Source: Albugo candida (Eukaryota > Oomycota > Peronosporomycetes > Albuginales > Albuginaceae). From it: 64,000 nt of DNA. The notes under the pieces were generated by a model, which was not told the DNA's origin, made no database searches, and worked only from the letters and a program-made list of their open reading frames with translations. Positions 35,033 to 48,394 of the stretch are shown here, piece by piece. How positions within the stretch are numbered: the stretch's first letter is position 1; each line of letters starts with the position of its first letter. Location: positions 62,001-126,000 of the forward strand of contig CAJNAR010000155.1 in NCBI GenBank assembly GCA_905220665.1, in the 5' to 3' direction. A program made the translations under genes and the position numbers.

Positions 35033-36290
35033 GCGAATTCGGCGTACTTAAGGAGTAGATGCGACCATTGCAGCGGCGAATTATGGATTCATTTACGTAG
35101 CACACTCAAAGTGCATTCCGAACACATGCACCATCGGACACATGAATGTGTTATTCTGACGACAGTTCCCCTCACTTTTCAAAGGAGTTTGTCTTATTCT
35201 GGGCTACTGGTATATAGTGACAAATGCTCGAGGTATCGCCCAATGCTGTTGATGTACAGTAAATAATGATGGATACTAGTCGACTTCCCCAATCGTTTAT
35301 CTTGATCATGTCTGGATACGGGGCTTGACTACTTAGTCGATGGCGCATGGATAAGAATATGACTGATATCTACTTGTAACTATGGTTCACACGTACAATA
35401 TCGTCAAAAATAGATCTATTACAAGAGGATACTTGCAAACGCGACTTCTTGGTCGCCTAAGCATGGCAGTAGACATTCAGAATACGTAACAAGGCGACTT
35501 GGAAGTTGCACAAGCATAAAAATGTTCAATAGACGCATTACTTGTGCTGCTAAATATTGCGATAGGTATCCAAACACCAGCAGCATTGAAGCTCTGTACC
35601 AAGTGTTTGGGTTCTTAATCTCTCCAAAAGCTTCGTATAACATGCGACCATTTCGTATGATGACTAGAGAAAGGAACCTGTAGCGCAAGACTGCAGATAA
35701 CGGATTCAGTATTGTGAATCGCAACTAACCACATCACTAAAAGCAATGACTGATGCGGAAGATTTGATTTACCTCACAAATAACGTACATTATAGTTGCA
35801 ACCGCAATCATCGATGCCTAAGTGATAATTACTTTGAGAGAATGGTTAATGTCTATTTGCACCAAGCATGCACGCAATAAACTGACTTCTATTTGTAGCC
35901 ATAATGAATGGCTTCACAGAATATCGTTAGTGAAGATGCATCGAATCAGAATCAATTTTCGTCGAGTATGACCGCTTGAGGACGAATTTGCAAAGCTTTT
36001 GCCTTGCCATTGCGCTCACCTTAGCTGCTATCGACCTACCCTGTATCATGCGAAAGCTTTTTATCGTTAGCAAAGCACACAGGCTGAATACTTGATCTGT
36101 AATCGCTTCACACTCCTCACAGTCGCCTAAAGATGAAGCTACGATCATGTCAGGTAAACTATGAATGGATCTTTTGCGACATCGAGATCATCGAGATATA
36201 AGCCGAGACTGCAGGATACGGTCCATCGATATGCTGACCTTGAACAACGTCGTATTGATTTGCAATCAATATATGATGAAGCTCAAATCT
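35033..36290. other. Intergenic region with unassigned frames
   Basis: Two minus-strand frames look coding-like but are not recognised: 35927-36148 (CEAITDQVFSLCALLTIKSF) and 35419-35724, which has hydrophobic stretches (ASMLLVFGYLSQYLAAQVMR). They could be exons of one short membrane protein gene, but I could not join them with convincing splice sites. The rest shows nothing. Confidence 0.3.
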
Positions 36291-39200
36291 CTATAATATC
36301 AAGGTAGGCTGCATTTGCTTGACCAGCGTCTCCAAGCATGCAAGCAAGTTTTTCGACTTGCTTCTCGACACAAAATCCAGCAGCGGTTGCCACTTACTTA
36401 CACCTGCTTCTAATGTACCACAATTGGCCATCACATCGCCTCTATACTCATCAACAATTGTTTCCATTGTCTTCTTTTCGAGCTTCTGTTCACTGTGCAT
36501 TTCCACAAGGCATAGCGCACAATCAAATTCCTTGGCGCAAAGACTGTAGACAAATTGAGTTAGAGAACGACACTTTTGCTCGTATATAAAGATATCAACT
36601 CACAGTAGGGTTAGTGTGTGCTCGATGTCGTTGGTAGAAGCGATGAATTCAAGAAAGCTCTGTTTGAACGGTGTCTTGAGTATAGCTTGATGGTAACCTT
36701 GGCTGACGGCTTCCGTGAAAATAACATGTAATAGAGCAAGCTGCTCTTGAAACAATCCACCACTCGATCCAGAAGTCCCCGTATCTGCACTGGGCTGTTC
36801 TTCATCGGAAATTGCAGCAGTGTCAATCATCTCATCAAGAACGGATTGATAGGCTCCTGCCTTAATGATCTGAACAAGTGCCTCATATCTTGTGCGAGGT
36901 CGCGGAATCATTATTGCAATTCTGACTGCAATTGAGTTGAGATTCAGCTTCTCCGCCGTTGTTTGTTTCCCATTAAATTTTTTGATCGACAAGAGGTCTC
37001 CAATATCTCGGACAAGAACAATGATCTTGGGAATATCAATTCTCTCAAGAAAAGGGCAAGTTCGAAGCAATTGAACCACGTCTTCAAGTACCTGCTGAAC
37101 CCTTTTGTATGGTATCCGTTGAGGGCTAACGTTACCAGCGATTTCTTCCTCATCACTTCCAAAATCAAACTGATTCTCCATGGACCCGTTCTTGCACATT
37201 GATAACAAACTTGTAAGTGGCGAGTGCAAGGTTACTTCCCAAAACGTGTACGCATCAGGTATTGTTTGAACTATTGATTTTCCACTCAGCGCCACAAGAA
37301 GTGATAGTAACTGTTTGAACATTTGCTTTTCTGTCAACAGCTTCAGAGTTCGATACCACAAGCTAGCGTTATCAATATCAAAGTCTAGCATAGCTTCCGA
37401 TGCACAATTCAGCGCCCAAGCCGGTGTAACACCATTCTCCTCGTGTCGACGTAACAAGCTCTCGACAATAATCGTCTTGTCCATTTTGATGAAAGACTGT
37501 GAATCGATTGGAACACGGTGCTCTTCCAGAACGATCATGTACCGGCCATATCGCAAATACGTTTTCAGTTCGACTAGTATATCAGTCATATTAGTCCCGG
37601 CAGAAACATTTTCTCTCATTCCCACTGACCAAATTTTTGTACATAACAAAAGAATTCTTGCAGCTCGCATTTTAGCACGTGAAGTAACTCCGGCTCGAGC
37701 GCGTGTTTCCTTGACAAAGTTAAAAAGATATTCGATGATTTCAACCAGTTCCGGATTATTTGACTCCGCATTAGAGTCCAACCCTGCTTCATCTTTCGCT
37801 ACCCACGATACGATCGAGTATATTTTCTCAACAAGCTCCTGATCTCGGTCATCATATTCTTCATCAGCTGAAGGTGTAAAGATATTTGGCTCTTTGTCAT
37901 ATATGCCAATGGAGAAGGCTTCCGAGTAATCCCAAGCGGTTTTGCACACACGTACTGCATCTTCTGTGAGCCATAGCTGGACAAGGTGGAGCCGCAGTTT
38001 CTCATTGGCAAGTTTGAGTTTGTCTAGGATTACATCACCGATGCGATGAAGCATACTGCTTTGTTTAATGGCGTGGAATAAGTTAAAATATTGCCGATAG
38101 AGTTCCACAAATAAGATTCTGGGTTTATCGATCCATCCCCTCACGTCCTTCATTAAATTGGGCATCATCGATTCGAGTTTCCGTGTTTCCAGTTTTTGCA
38201 TGAGAATTTTGATCTCACAATATATAACATCCTTCTTCAATTGTCCTGATTGCAATTCACTGACCAAAGTTGTTTCCTTGGAATTCTCTGACTTGATAAT
38301 ACTGATTTCGGTTGCTTCGAAAATGTTTACCGCATAATTTAACGCCTTCAACTTTTCAACATCATTTGCCAATTGCTCTGCTAGCCACTGTGCTGCAGAC
38401 GCTCTCGCGATCGGGGATACAGAATTGATCAAGATCTTCTCAAAGCGAGCGAAATTCCACCGTCGTTTATCGTCAGTAGCAGTTCGAGAAAGCTGTGCTA
38501 GTTTGACAGTATTCTGCAACAAGACCATGTTCAATTTGTCCGTGTCAACTTGTAAGAGGACACCTATTGCCGCAATGATTTCAAAATTGTCTTCGTTTGC
38601 ATTGGCTCCAAGTACGTTGCAGGGTTCCGCCATCAGCTTGTGAAAGTTGATTGTAACGAATTGTTCTTTGGACTTCGCTTTGGACTGCAGCTTGAGGAGG
38701 CGTAATACCTGGAGTCGGATTGTGATTTCCGCTTGATTCGAGCAAGGAATTCGGTCTAATAAAAGCTGATAGATGAATTCAAGTCGGCTATAATCCAGTC
38801 CGGACACATTCGGAATAACACGTGATAGTACTGGTTGTAGATACTGCGCATGGATATCGTCGAGCACACCCACGATAAGAGATTGATAATCATATTTCGT
38901 TCCATCGGGTAGGAGTAACAATTCTTCCACGTACACAAGAAGAGGGTAATTATCGTCGATATGGTATTGTCGTGTAAACTCGAGCACTGTGAGTAGATCC
39001 AAGTTGCTTTTCTTCATCAATTCAGGAACGAGACGTTTTAGGTACTCAATATCTCTTTTCTCAATCAGGAAAGCTTTAGGTTCACAACTGATTCCAAGAA
39101 GACTGAAACAGTGCCACCATCTCGCGTTCGCCTCTAAATCAACACAATTTTGTAAGAAGCCAATTTGTTGCCATGCTCTTGCAGCATCCGACCCAATAAT

Positions 39201-42200
39201 TGCAAGCTAGAAAACCATTTCAGAAGCGTTACTGTATCCTCCTGTCACAAAATCTGTACCTGTTGGAATCGTGTGTAGTCTTTGACCACGTTTTCTTTGG
39301 TAATTTGAGATCTGAAACATTCAAAAGCATCGCTTTGTTCCATTGTGAGCATTAGGCTAGAGAAAAAAGCATTCATAGCGTTAACTGGCAAGAAATTGAA
39401 CTGCAGAACATACCCCAGCGACAAAACGCGATCAATTCGCTCCGATTGGAATACGGTCGATAGCAGCCTGCTTTTCTCAGACTGAAGAACAGCTTGAGCT
39501 TCTATTGGAACAATCTGCATGCTCAAGATGACACGCAAAGCGAGCAGATGTGCATTTTGTCCCAGTAGGAAGGAGACGAGTCGTTTAGATGGAAGCAGAT
39601 CGCCTGATGTGACTGACTGAAGAGAAGTGTCCACTGAGTTCTTATTCGGTTCTTGCTCGTTGGATGACCTGTCACACTGCTTCGTCATGAATATTTTGTG
39701 CTCTTGGATCGCATACTGAGTCGCTAGGCGCATTCCTTGTGCATATGGAAGAACAGTTGTGTCGTCTCTAAACCACTGAGTGTACAACCGCATGTCGAAT
39801 GGCGCAGTTCGTGCCGTCGTGCTCAGTGTCGCATACTGTAAAATACTATTGACGAGAACAGCATTTCTGTACAGAAGAATGCATTCGGCTAGGGAATGAA
39901 TCTCACAAACACATGCGGTATAAGTCAGCACTTCCATAGAATACAACGTTGTGCCTAAATGTGGATCGGATAAAGCTGTAACGTGATTCAATGACTGACG
40001 TTGAGCGTGTTGAGGGAGCTGATTCACACAATGAGCTTCATGTGCGGAGATCATAAAAGAGATTTGTTGGAGAGTTGATGCGGCTTTTTCGAATAATTTT
40101 TTGTTTGTAAGTGGTGTACCTCGCTCCCGTGATGATTTCCCATTCCATGATACGTAATAGTTGACCCTATTACGAAAGAGTGAAAATAATTCTCTCGCAT
40201 ACTGAAGCGCTTGCCCGATGGACCCACTTTGTGCAGCGTGCTTAGCAATCAACGTATCATAATCATGTGATTCCAGCCCAAGTAAAAGTGCAAATCGTCG
40301 CAACTCAGTGGAAAGCTGCACTCTTCTTTCATCCATAATTGCATCACTTCCAGATATACGATTCGTCGTCGTTTGTGCTTCCTCATGGTCAAGCAGCCTT
40401 TGTCGCTTTGACATGTCTGCGTATTGGTTATCAATTCCAATCTGGTGCGACATTTTCCTCTTCCCGTTTCCAAGATGCGTACGACTTTCGCTTGTACTAT
40501 CTTTCTGCTCCGTTTTATATGTCCTTTCAATTTGTGATTCTCGCAATTTCAAGCATTGGGCGATGTATCTCTCGCACTTTTCCTTGTTCTTTAATGTGGA
40601 TACCGATAGCAGAATCCCATACTCTGTCTCCATTTGCTGCAGTCGTTGTAAATCACGAAGCAATCGCGTAGTTGCTTTGCGTGACATCGCTGATATAGGT
40701 CTACTTTTCCTCTGACAGGAATTCAAATACGTACTGACGATCTTCTCCATCAAAGGTATCAAATTATAGCGTCTCTGTGTTTCCATTTTAGTGCCAATTG
40801 TAACATGATAATGCACATCGTTTTTCTGATCTTCCTGCTCCTTTTCAACTCGTTCGAGCATATTCAGACCGAAAGCGATGACTTCGTCGACAATTTCTCC
40901 AATGCATTGCAGACTGACACAATTTTTCTCCAAGTACGAAAAGCTTTCTTCAATGGCTTTGAATCTCATGGTGATGAATGAAGTGCGTGTTTCCTGTCCT
41001 ACGGCTGATTTCATCGGTACAATATACAGTAGATTTTCCAAGTATTCCACAATCGCCACACTTCGGTAATGTTCACTTAAGTGAATGGAAGCATCGATCA
41101 GACATATTCCATCGGCTAATGCGGAAGGTCTTTCAACTTGTCCAAGTATGTGGGAAATGACATATGGCATGTGCTTGGTATCTGTCATTGAGATGCTCCC
41201 GATTCCATATGAATAAAGCATCTCTTGGATATTCATCAACCGCACAGCTTCTTGCAGCTCATTCTTTTGATTTGATTCCTGTAAGCAACAACCCCTTGCA
41301 TAATCTTGCACGATATTTGAATAGGGAGCCTTCAGTCCTCGAAACCATTTCAGAGCAGCAGCCATCCGTTTTTCTTGATTTTCTATTTCATCAAGTAGTA
41401 CAACCACACGTGTTTCTATGTCCTCATCCATGCCAGCATCCGTTTCATTCGCTTCAGCAATGTATTCCTCTAGTACCCTATCGCAGTCCTCTTTGTACTT
41501 GCTGAGATAGATCCGAACATGATGCTTCATCTCTTGTCGGATCATCTGCGGAGACGTTGCACGATCCAGCATGCTCATGGCAATACTTGTTGGGGTTTCC
41601 TACACAAAGTGTGTTACTTCAGATCGATTAGTCTGCAATGGGCGCATACCACCGCGAGAGATGTAAAGGAGAGAGCATAACCATGTTCTTCTGCGAGATA
41701 CTTGACATGATAAAGTTGCTCTCTGACTTGCTTCATTTTTTTTAGTTCGGCCATGTTGTAAATTTCATTGAATGCAGGGCTATCTTCCGTTTTGATACAT
41801 TCCGGAGCAACAAAGCACGTGTGCCTATCCATATCGAAGGAAGCACGAATTTGAATGGGTAGACTGGATAGAAATCCGTCGATCAGTCGAATAGCATCAT
41901 CATAGCCGTCCTGTGACGCTATGGATGTTGCGCGGTCAGTGCACCATGTTATTGCGGCACGATATGTCTCCCGAAGTGGAGAATTGGTGGATGTCACCGT
42001 TGCATCAGAGGCAATCGATCCTGTTGGCAGTTGAGCTTGCATGAAAACCTCTTTTAAGACGTCTTGTGTCAGCCAATCCAAATAGTCATGAACGCGAACG
42101 TTTGTGGGTATAAATGTTAGAATTTGGGCCGTAATGGAGCCACTTATGTCAGTGCTGTGGCGGTTCCATAGAATTTTGACAGCTCTCATTGCACCAAATC

Positions 42201-44093
42201 GCAAATATGAATTCAAAATTGAATGGATATTGCATTTATAAAAATCAACCCATTCTGCTCGCATGTTGTTAGATTCTGCAAAGCAGCTTCTTAAAAGCTG
42301 AAAAGTGCTCCATTTGTGTAAACCAGCATGGATTACTTCACAGCAATCCATAGACACATCCTTTAATTCATCTGAAGTCGGCATTTCTAGATGTGTGTGC
42401 ACAAAATGAAGGAATTCATAGAGTCGGGCAATCAACAATTGGGTAGATCCATCTTCAATTCCAACCATATCAAAACACTTTTTTGCACACTCAACGATAC
42501 TTGCCATCTGCGAAGAATTCCCACGGCCATAATCGTAATTCTCTGTAAGCATTTTTAGTTTGTTGGTGAGGGAAGTGACTTGGTCGTAAGCATGAGTAGA
42601 TGGCAACGACTGCTCATTCATTGGTTGTGCTTTTGCCCACTCGGCCAGTGATATTCTGCCATGTTGATACGTGACCAATCCAAATGAGATTCGGTCATGT
42701 TGGAAAGTTGGAAACACAGATAGATGGTGTTCTGTCTCACAAAACTTCGGCTTGTTCCAAAGGACATTCGTGGTGGCTGTGATGCTCGAACCTTTCGGAT
42801 AGACGACCGAACGTACTTCCAACCTCGCCGCGTTGTCTACTTTTCTGTCTAACACGAGCATGACTTGATGAGTGTCTTCGAGTTCATGTATGTTAGCGGT
42901 ATCCATCAAGGCGAAAGAGTCAACACCATCAATCGAAATGTTGAATAACGGGACCATTGACAACCAGTCCATCCTATAAACAAAGAGGTGAGGTGACGTA
43001 TTTACTCATTCGTTTGTCAGGGGCACCATTGAAAAATATTCCGCAACCAAAGAACCAAAAATCGAAAATCATTAGTCAGTCTCATCTGACGGATAGCCCA
43101 ATTCTGCAGCTTCATGGCGGCACGAATTTTCTATCGTCACAATACCATCAGCAGCCGAACTGATTTCAGTGTATTTCGAAATTCAAAATAAACGTACAAT
43201 TGATCCCCTCTCTTCGTTTTCGTCACCCTTGGACCAGACTGCAACTTCATCGTTGTGGTTCGCCGAAATCAAGTATGGAATTTCTGCTACTCGAAGACTC
43301 TGCAAACAAGAGCTTGATCTCGACAAGGAACATGTGTGCTTTACTCAAATACCGTACAAGTAATTGCGATTCTGCGGTCACCTTTCCTAGGCTTGCCACG
43401 AGCTGACAGATTTCCACTTTCTGAGAGGAAGGTAAATTATTCGTGTCTAATTCCAGTGAAAATAGAGATCCAGCTATTGTTGTAATGAAAAGATGATTGG
43501 TGCAATCCATAGTACGAGCTGTTTCGAAACAAAGGGATACAATTCTAAAAACCACGCAAATACGATTATTCGTATAACATGATCAAATGGATTTCTTCAT
43601 ACCGGTCCTCACTATCCATTGGTAATATTTGCAGTATCTTGAGTTGTTTTCCCATGTCAGCGCAGTATAAGATGACCCGCCCAGTAGATTGTGCAACGGC
43701 GATAATTTCCCCACAATCACTCAGTGCCAAAGCTACTTGTTTTGTTTCCATCATATCCATTTCCACCCATTGATGTGATTCAGCTTCATGAGCCTTTTCA
43801 TTTTGAGAATTTTCATTTGAATTTGTGTCCCGCACCGGAGATCTGTTAGTCGTATCTCGAAGCACGGATCTTGTACGAGAGTGACTGTTCGAAGTATTAA
43901 CGGCGTATTTTATCGAGGCAATGGAACGTGAGGAAGTAGCGACAATGACTCGACCTGATGTAGATCGAAGCTGTGTGCTTATATCGGTGGATGCAGACAG
44001 TGAGTCGAGTTGATTGTGCTTTTTTGTCTGAAGATTAGAAAGTGAAGTGATTTCTGCCGGAACGGATGCAATCAATGTTGAAGTGAACATCAT
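36291..44093 (-). CDS. KNTC1: Kinetochore-associated protein Rod/KNTC1 (RZZ complex)
   Basis: A very large gene of about 2,400 residues (human KNTC1: 2,209). Rod pairs with Zwilch and ZW10 at unattached kinetochores to recruit dynein and checkpoint proteins. The N-terminal exons (43.1-44.1 kb) read as a beta-propeller (VALALSDCGEIIAVAQSTGR; LISANHNDEVAVW). Helical repeats follow; RFGAMRAVKILWNRHSTDIS and MLYSYGIGSISMTDTKHM align with KNTC1 segments (LVCAQYLWLRHR; LLRGYGIREVNLL). The Rod C-terminal region has VLEFTRQYHIDDNYPLLVYV and VSGLDYSRLEFIYQLLLDRI. Introns placed at 41600-41649, 39207-39259 and 36544-36603 restore one frame; several more of about 35-60 nt lie in 42.97-43.6 kb. Start taken at the first Met of the propeller exon. 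Confidence 0.85.
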
Positions 44094-44350
44094 TCTTTAG
44101 ATGAAAATAAGACAGGAAACTTCAACCAATGAAGAAAACTACACGAATTGTGGTACCAAACTTTTCGACATATGAGTGTCGAAAACTGATTCATCACGTC
44201 GAAAATGTATAGTTGACAAGGACTCTGCCTGAATGTCTGCCCCACACCTTATAAGAATATGATCAAGGGCATAACAATCAATAGTTGGTGACAAATATTA
44301 TAATTGATAGACACATCTTCTCTAAGACTAACTAGTATTCCTTCACCAAG

Positions 44351-46203
44351 TCACGCTGCGGTTTCTAGCGCTTCAAGAACAGTCATCTCATCAGATTGTA
44401 AGTTGGCCAAGCGCCAGGACAGCTTCCATATATAAATCTTCCCTGCTGCATCGCCTGCTGCTACAAAATTTCGTTGTCGAGGATTGAAATCAAGGGCAAG
44501 CATCGGAGAAGTACTTTTCGCCACGATACCGTCCGCAGTTTCATGCTTTTTCAGTGTCACCACTGGAGCAATTTTGTCCATCATCAAATCGTAGATGTAA
44601 ACATTCCCATCTTCAGCTGTGACTCCAAAGACCGCGGGTCGCGTTTTTGACCATGCAACTGCATACAAATATGAAGATGTTGGACTGACTTCAATGACCA
44701 AAAGCGGGTCTTTTTGCAAATAGGTATACAATCGAACCGTTCCATCCAATGAGCAAGTGAGAAACAGATTTTTTCGAAAGGGAGAAAAGGAAACGTCATA
44801 CACCGGGCCAGCATGTGGGTCGAAATAGAAATTTGCTGCATTCGGGTACAATTGAAATGGGTTCACTCGAGCTTCATACACAGTCCCCAGAGTGATTTCC
44901 TTGACCCGTTTTTCAGTTGCATACGTCTCGACTTGGTGACGAACACCTGATAGCTGTTCACTTGGAAGCATTCCAACCAATCGGCACGCAGTGACAGTCC
45001 ACTTCTTCTCACCCTTAAACAAATCACTTAACCGGCTCTTACCCATTGCAATTGAACTTTTTGCGAAACAACGCGCTACTTGTCCACCCTCGGATCCAAT
45101 AACAAAAGTTCGACTTGTTTTATCATGCGAGAAACCCATCGACTTGCCACCTAAAACGTACTCACCCGTTTTACGTGCGCCTTCTTTTGTGTGTGCATCA
45201 ACCGAATGCATTATATATCCCTCGATTGGATGATCCAATCGTTTATCCTTAACCCGCCAAAACAAAACCTTTCCATCGCCGCTCACGCTCGCAATATGGT
45301 AATCCGAAGTTGTGATATCATAAACCCACTCAACCTTTGTGACGGGTTCTTGGTGGTAGTACTCACCGATGCTCGACCCATACAATCGATATTCTTGAGG
45401 TTCCAAATCCCACACGAAAACCTCACCTGTGAATGAGCCCGCTGCCACCACACTTGGATTCTTTGGATGATATGCCACACACATGAGTCCGCTCTAAAGA
45501 CATAGTGTAAGTACACATCCACTGAACAGTGGAGCAATTGTACCGGAACTTGGAGCACGAGCATCGGTTTTAATGGATCAAAATCATTTGCAAACACATT
45601 CCATAAGCACAAAGCCGATCGATAGTTGCACCAACCTGAGTGATCGAATCTTCCATACGAGATGCCAACGATCGACCCGGTTGCATTCCACGAAACACCT
45701 GTGCACGACAACTGAATCGAATCTCTTGTGGCTTCATTTTTGGAAGTAGAATCGCTCAATTTATTATGAAAGTATGCGGTTGAATCAAATTGTAATGTCA
45801 TCAACTGAATGACATCTTGTTTGCCGTAAGTATCCGCCATTAATTTCTCGAGACCTACACAACATTTGAGCGATATGCAATCTAAAGCACCATTTGGTCT
45901 ACCGGAGTGAAACGTAGCAATCACAGCAGAATGTTTGACTTCCCAAAGCATCATCGAGCCCACACTGTCTAAAAGATTTCTTATTTTCACACGCTCCTTA
46001 TCCATCGCATCCGATTTTTTCGATTTCTTTTTCGACGATACAGCTCTCGTCTCCGTCTGTGAAGCGACATGTTGTGTCAGGATCTCTGTCTGCGTCTCAT
46101 TTTCATTCAATAAAAGAGGTGCTGTCGCGATACAAACAGAAGCTTTTGAATTCAATTCATTACTCTCAAAATGTGCGCCGCAAATCGACACATCGCGAAA
46201 CAT
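44351..46203 (-). CDS. DYNC2I2: Cytoplasmic dynein-2 intermediate chain (WDR34/DYNC2I2-like)
   Basis: Two exons, 46203-45544 and 45493-44351, joined over a 50-nt GT-AG intron; 600 residues. WD40 protein of the retrograde intraflagellar transport motor. The propeller is explicit: VSWNATGSIVGISYGRFDHS, CVAYHPKNPSVVAAGSFTGE followed by VFVWDL, VSGDGKVLFWRV, VYDVSFSPFRKNLFLTCSLD, and LDFNPRQRNFVAAGDAAGKI. An N-terminal QTE-type motif (VASQTET) also fits dynein intermediate chains. The frame opens 27 codons further upstream, but that would overlap the end of the dehydratase gene, so Met at 46203 is chosen, 32 bases downstream of that gene's stop. Presence agrees with an organism that forms flagellated zoospores. 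Confidence 0.85.
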
Positions 46204-46235
46204 CGCACAGAACCATCGCACAACCTTCCTACCAC

Positions 46236-48305
46236 CTACCAATCCGAAGTGCTGGTAGTCGCGCAACCGTTCTGTCCACCACACTCGGATTTACTTTGCA
46301 TCGCCGCTTTGAATAAATCCGTCTTGTACCGTTTGAACAAATTTTGTAACCCGCCACCATTCAGTACATTTTCTTCCAATTGGGTCAGCGTGAAGTACAC
46401 TCGATACCCTTCCACTTCAACAAAACGTTGTTGTACGTCCACGATCACGCGACTTCCTTCTTGCGCCAACTCATAAAACTTTTCATCCGTCACAACAATA
46501 CCGAGCAGCGCATTATTCGGTTGATTACGTGCGTAAATATACGCAAACGATTTCGCAATTACCGCGCGTATACCGACCGCCTTCAAACAAATTGCTGCTT
46601 CTTCCCGAGACGAACCACAACCAAATGCAGTTCCTGCAACAATGATTGTAGCACCGTCTTTGACTCTGGAGACAAATTCGGGGCGGACATACGCAAAGGA
46701 GTAGCTGGCGAGTACTTCTTCTTCTGTTTCGCAGCCTGCGGGCCAAAGCGGAGATGATTTATTCAAGCCCATGAACTGCGCTGGAATCATTGCATCCGTA
46801 TCAACGTCATCTCCAAATCGTTGAACGAGTCCATCGAATTGACGAGGAAGTGCTTCGACTGCGCCCAAAGTCGGATGCTCAAGTATATCTTCAATTGACT
46901 CCTCTGAAACGAGAGTAGGCGACGGCTCCGAAATGGTAAAATGCACAGATTCTTGGGACATGATGGCTTTTGGATCAAGCCAATCTCGTAATCGATCAAA
47001 TTCCTCGCGTGAAATCTGATCCAAATATGGCGTTGGGTCAGTCACGAGCATGTCGAAACTGGATGCTGCAACCACAGCAGCCGAACTTATATTTCCAATC
47101 GAACCTTTCCCCATACGGTTTCGGAAATTACGATTTTGACTTGACAGCCAAACTTCTCCTTCTCCTGCAACATCGGCTCCAATTCCCACACAATAACTGC
47201 AAGAAGGTACACCAACCGTAAAACCGGCGTCTTCAAACACTCGAATAAGACCAAGTGTTTTCAAACGTTCCGTGATCTGAAGAGAGCCCGGTGTCACTCG
47301 TCGATGGCCCGAAGCTTTTGGTGTTTTTCCTTGCATCATTGCTTGCCGAAGAACTAAAGCACTTAAGATAAGATCTTCCTTTGTCGTGGTACATGCGCCG
47401 ATAAAGCATCCATCCAGCGCCATGCCCACTTTTTCCGTCACCGATACACAATTATCAGGTGACGGGTACAAAGCGATAAGCGGCTTCACTTTGGCCAAAT
47501 CGATGATATGATGCGCTGCATACGAGCAATCTGGATCCGGGCGAAAGAAGAGAGCTTCAGTTGCATGAGACTCACGTTGGTCCAAAGCACGTTTTGTAAT
47601 GCAATCAGCTTCAAAAACACCCACAATTCCACCAAATTCGGTCGTCATATTTGCAATGGCAAATCGCGCATCCGTCGACAAATACTGTAGTCCCTCTCCA
47701 GCATAATACACTGCACGTTCGAATGCCACCGTGTTACGTTTCAATTCTCCCAAAACGTGTAAAATAATATCTTTGCCACCAATGCCAAAAGCGGGTTGTC
47801 CTTGAAACTCGATAAACACGACTTCGGGTACACGAAACCAGGTTTGACCTGTTACAAGTGGCAATACCACATCTCCTGCACCTAACCCTGCTGCAAACGC
47901 ACCCATTCCTCCCGCACTACATGTGTGGGAGTCTGCACCAATCACAAGCTGACCCGGTTGGACCCGTGCCGAAGTAAACAGTGTATGCATGATGGTTGTG
48001 TTAGGTCCCCAAAAATCAGTCAAATCATGTTCTTTTGCAAAGTCAGTCGATAACTTGATCAGCGCCTTCTGTTTGGGTTGGTCATTCACTCGCGGGTCGA
48101 CTGTGTGGTCGACTGCAAGCCAAAATCGATCGGGACGATGTAGCGGTGGACGACCAATACGATTGTAAAGTGTTTCCATAGCTTGAAAAGTGATTTCACT
48201 GGCAATGGTCCAATCCACATTCACGCACACAACATCGCCTGTAGAAACCTTTGCTTCCTTTAAACCCACTGCGTGATGACATAAAATCTTATCGATGACG
48301 TTCAT
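46236..48305 (-). CDS. Fused LeuC-LeuD aconitase-family dehydratase
   Basis: Intronless, 689 residues from the Met that starts the family fold (MNVIDKILCHH); an upstream in-frame Met would add 19 residues. The large-subunit part has ADSHTCSAGGMGAFAAGLG (about 124) and the three [4Fe-4S] ligands in FIGACTT (Cys305) and PSCSYC (Cys369, Cys372). After a linker, the swivelling small-subunit domain has FGDDVDTDAMIPAQF (about 497) and GTAFGCGSSREEA (about 558). Bacterial isopropylmalate isomerases and their archaeal relatives have these as two proteins; fungal Leu1 and Lys4 are fused as here. The substrate (isopropylmalate, homoaconitate or another) cannot be decided by eye. No mitochondrial presequence is obvious. 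Confidence 0.9.
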   Translation of the reverse strand: MNVIDKILCHHAVGLKEAKVSTGDVVCVNVDWTIASEITFQAMETLYNRIGRPPLHRPDRFWLAVDHTVDPRVNDQPKQKALIKLSTDFAKEHDLTDFWGPNTTIMHTLFTSARVQPGQLVIGADSHTCSAGGMGAFAAGLGAGDVVLPLVTGQTWFRVPEVVFIEFQGQPAFGIGGKDIILHVLGELKRNTVAFERAVYYAGEGLQYLSTDARFAIANMTTEFGGIVGVFEADCITKRALDQRESHATEALFFRPDPDCSYAAHHIIDLAKVKPLIALYPSPDNCVSVTEKVGMALDGCFIGACTTTKEDLILSALVLRQAMMQGKTPKASGHRRVTPGSLQITERLKTLGLIRVFEDAGFTVGVPSCSYCVGIGADVAGEGEVWLSSQNRNFRNRMGKGSIGNISSAAVVAASSFDMLVTDPTPYLDQISREEFDRLRDWLDPKAIMSQESVHFTISEPSPTLVSEESIEDILEHPTLGAVEALPRQFDGLVQRFGDDVDTDAMIPAQFMGLNKSSPLWPAGCETEEEVLASYSFAYVRPEFVSRVKDGATIIVAGTAFGCGSSREEAAICLKAVGIRAVIAKSFAYIYARNQPNNALLGIVVTDEKFYELAQEGSRVIVDVQQRFVEVEGYRVYFTLTQLEENVLNGGGLQNLFKRYKTDLFKAAMQSKSECGGQNGCATTSTSDW

Positions 48306-48394
48306 CTCTCTCCTCTTTTCGCCACAAATATGCAAATAAGGGAGGATGCACACGACAGCCACGACAGCCTCATTTTTACTAAATAATAATATAT

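Noticed and set aside
46204..46284. Upstream Met for the dynein-2 intermediate chain
   Set aside because: It would overlap the end of the dehydratase coding region in another frame; the next Met sits just after its stop.
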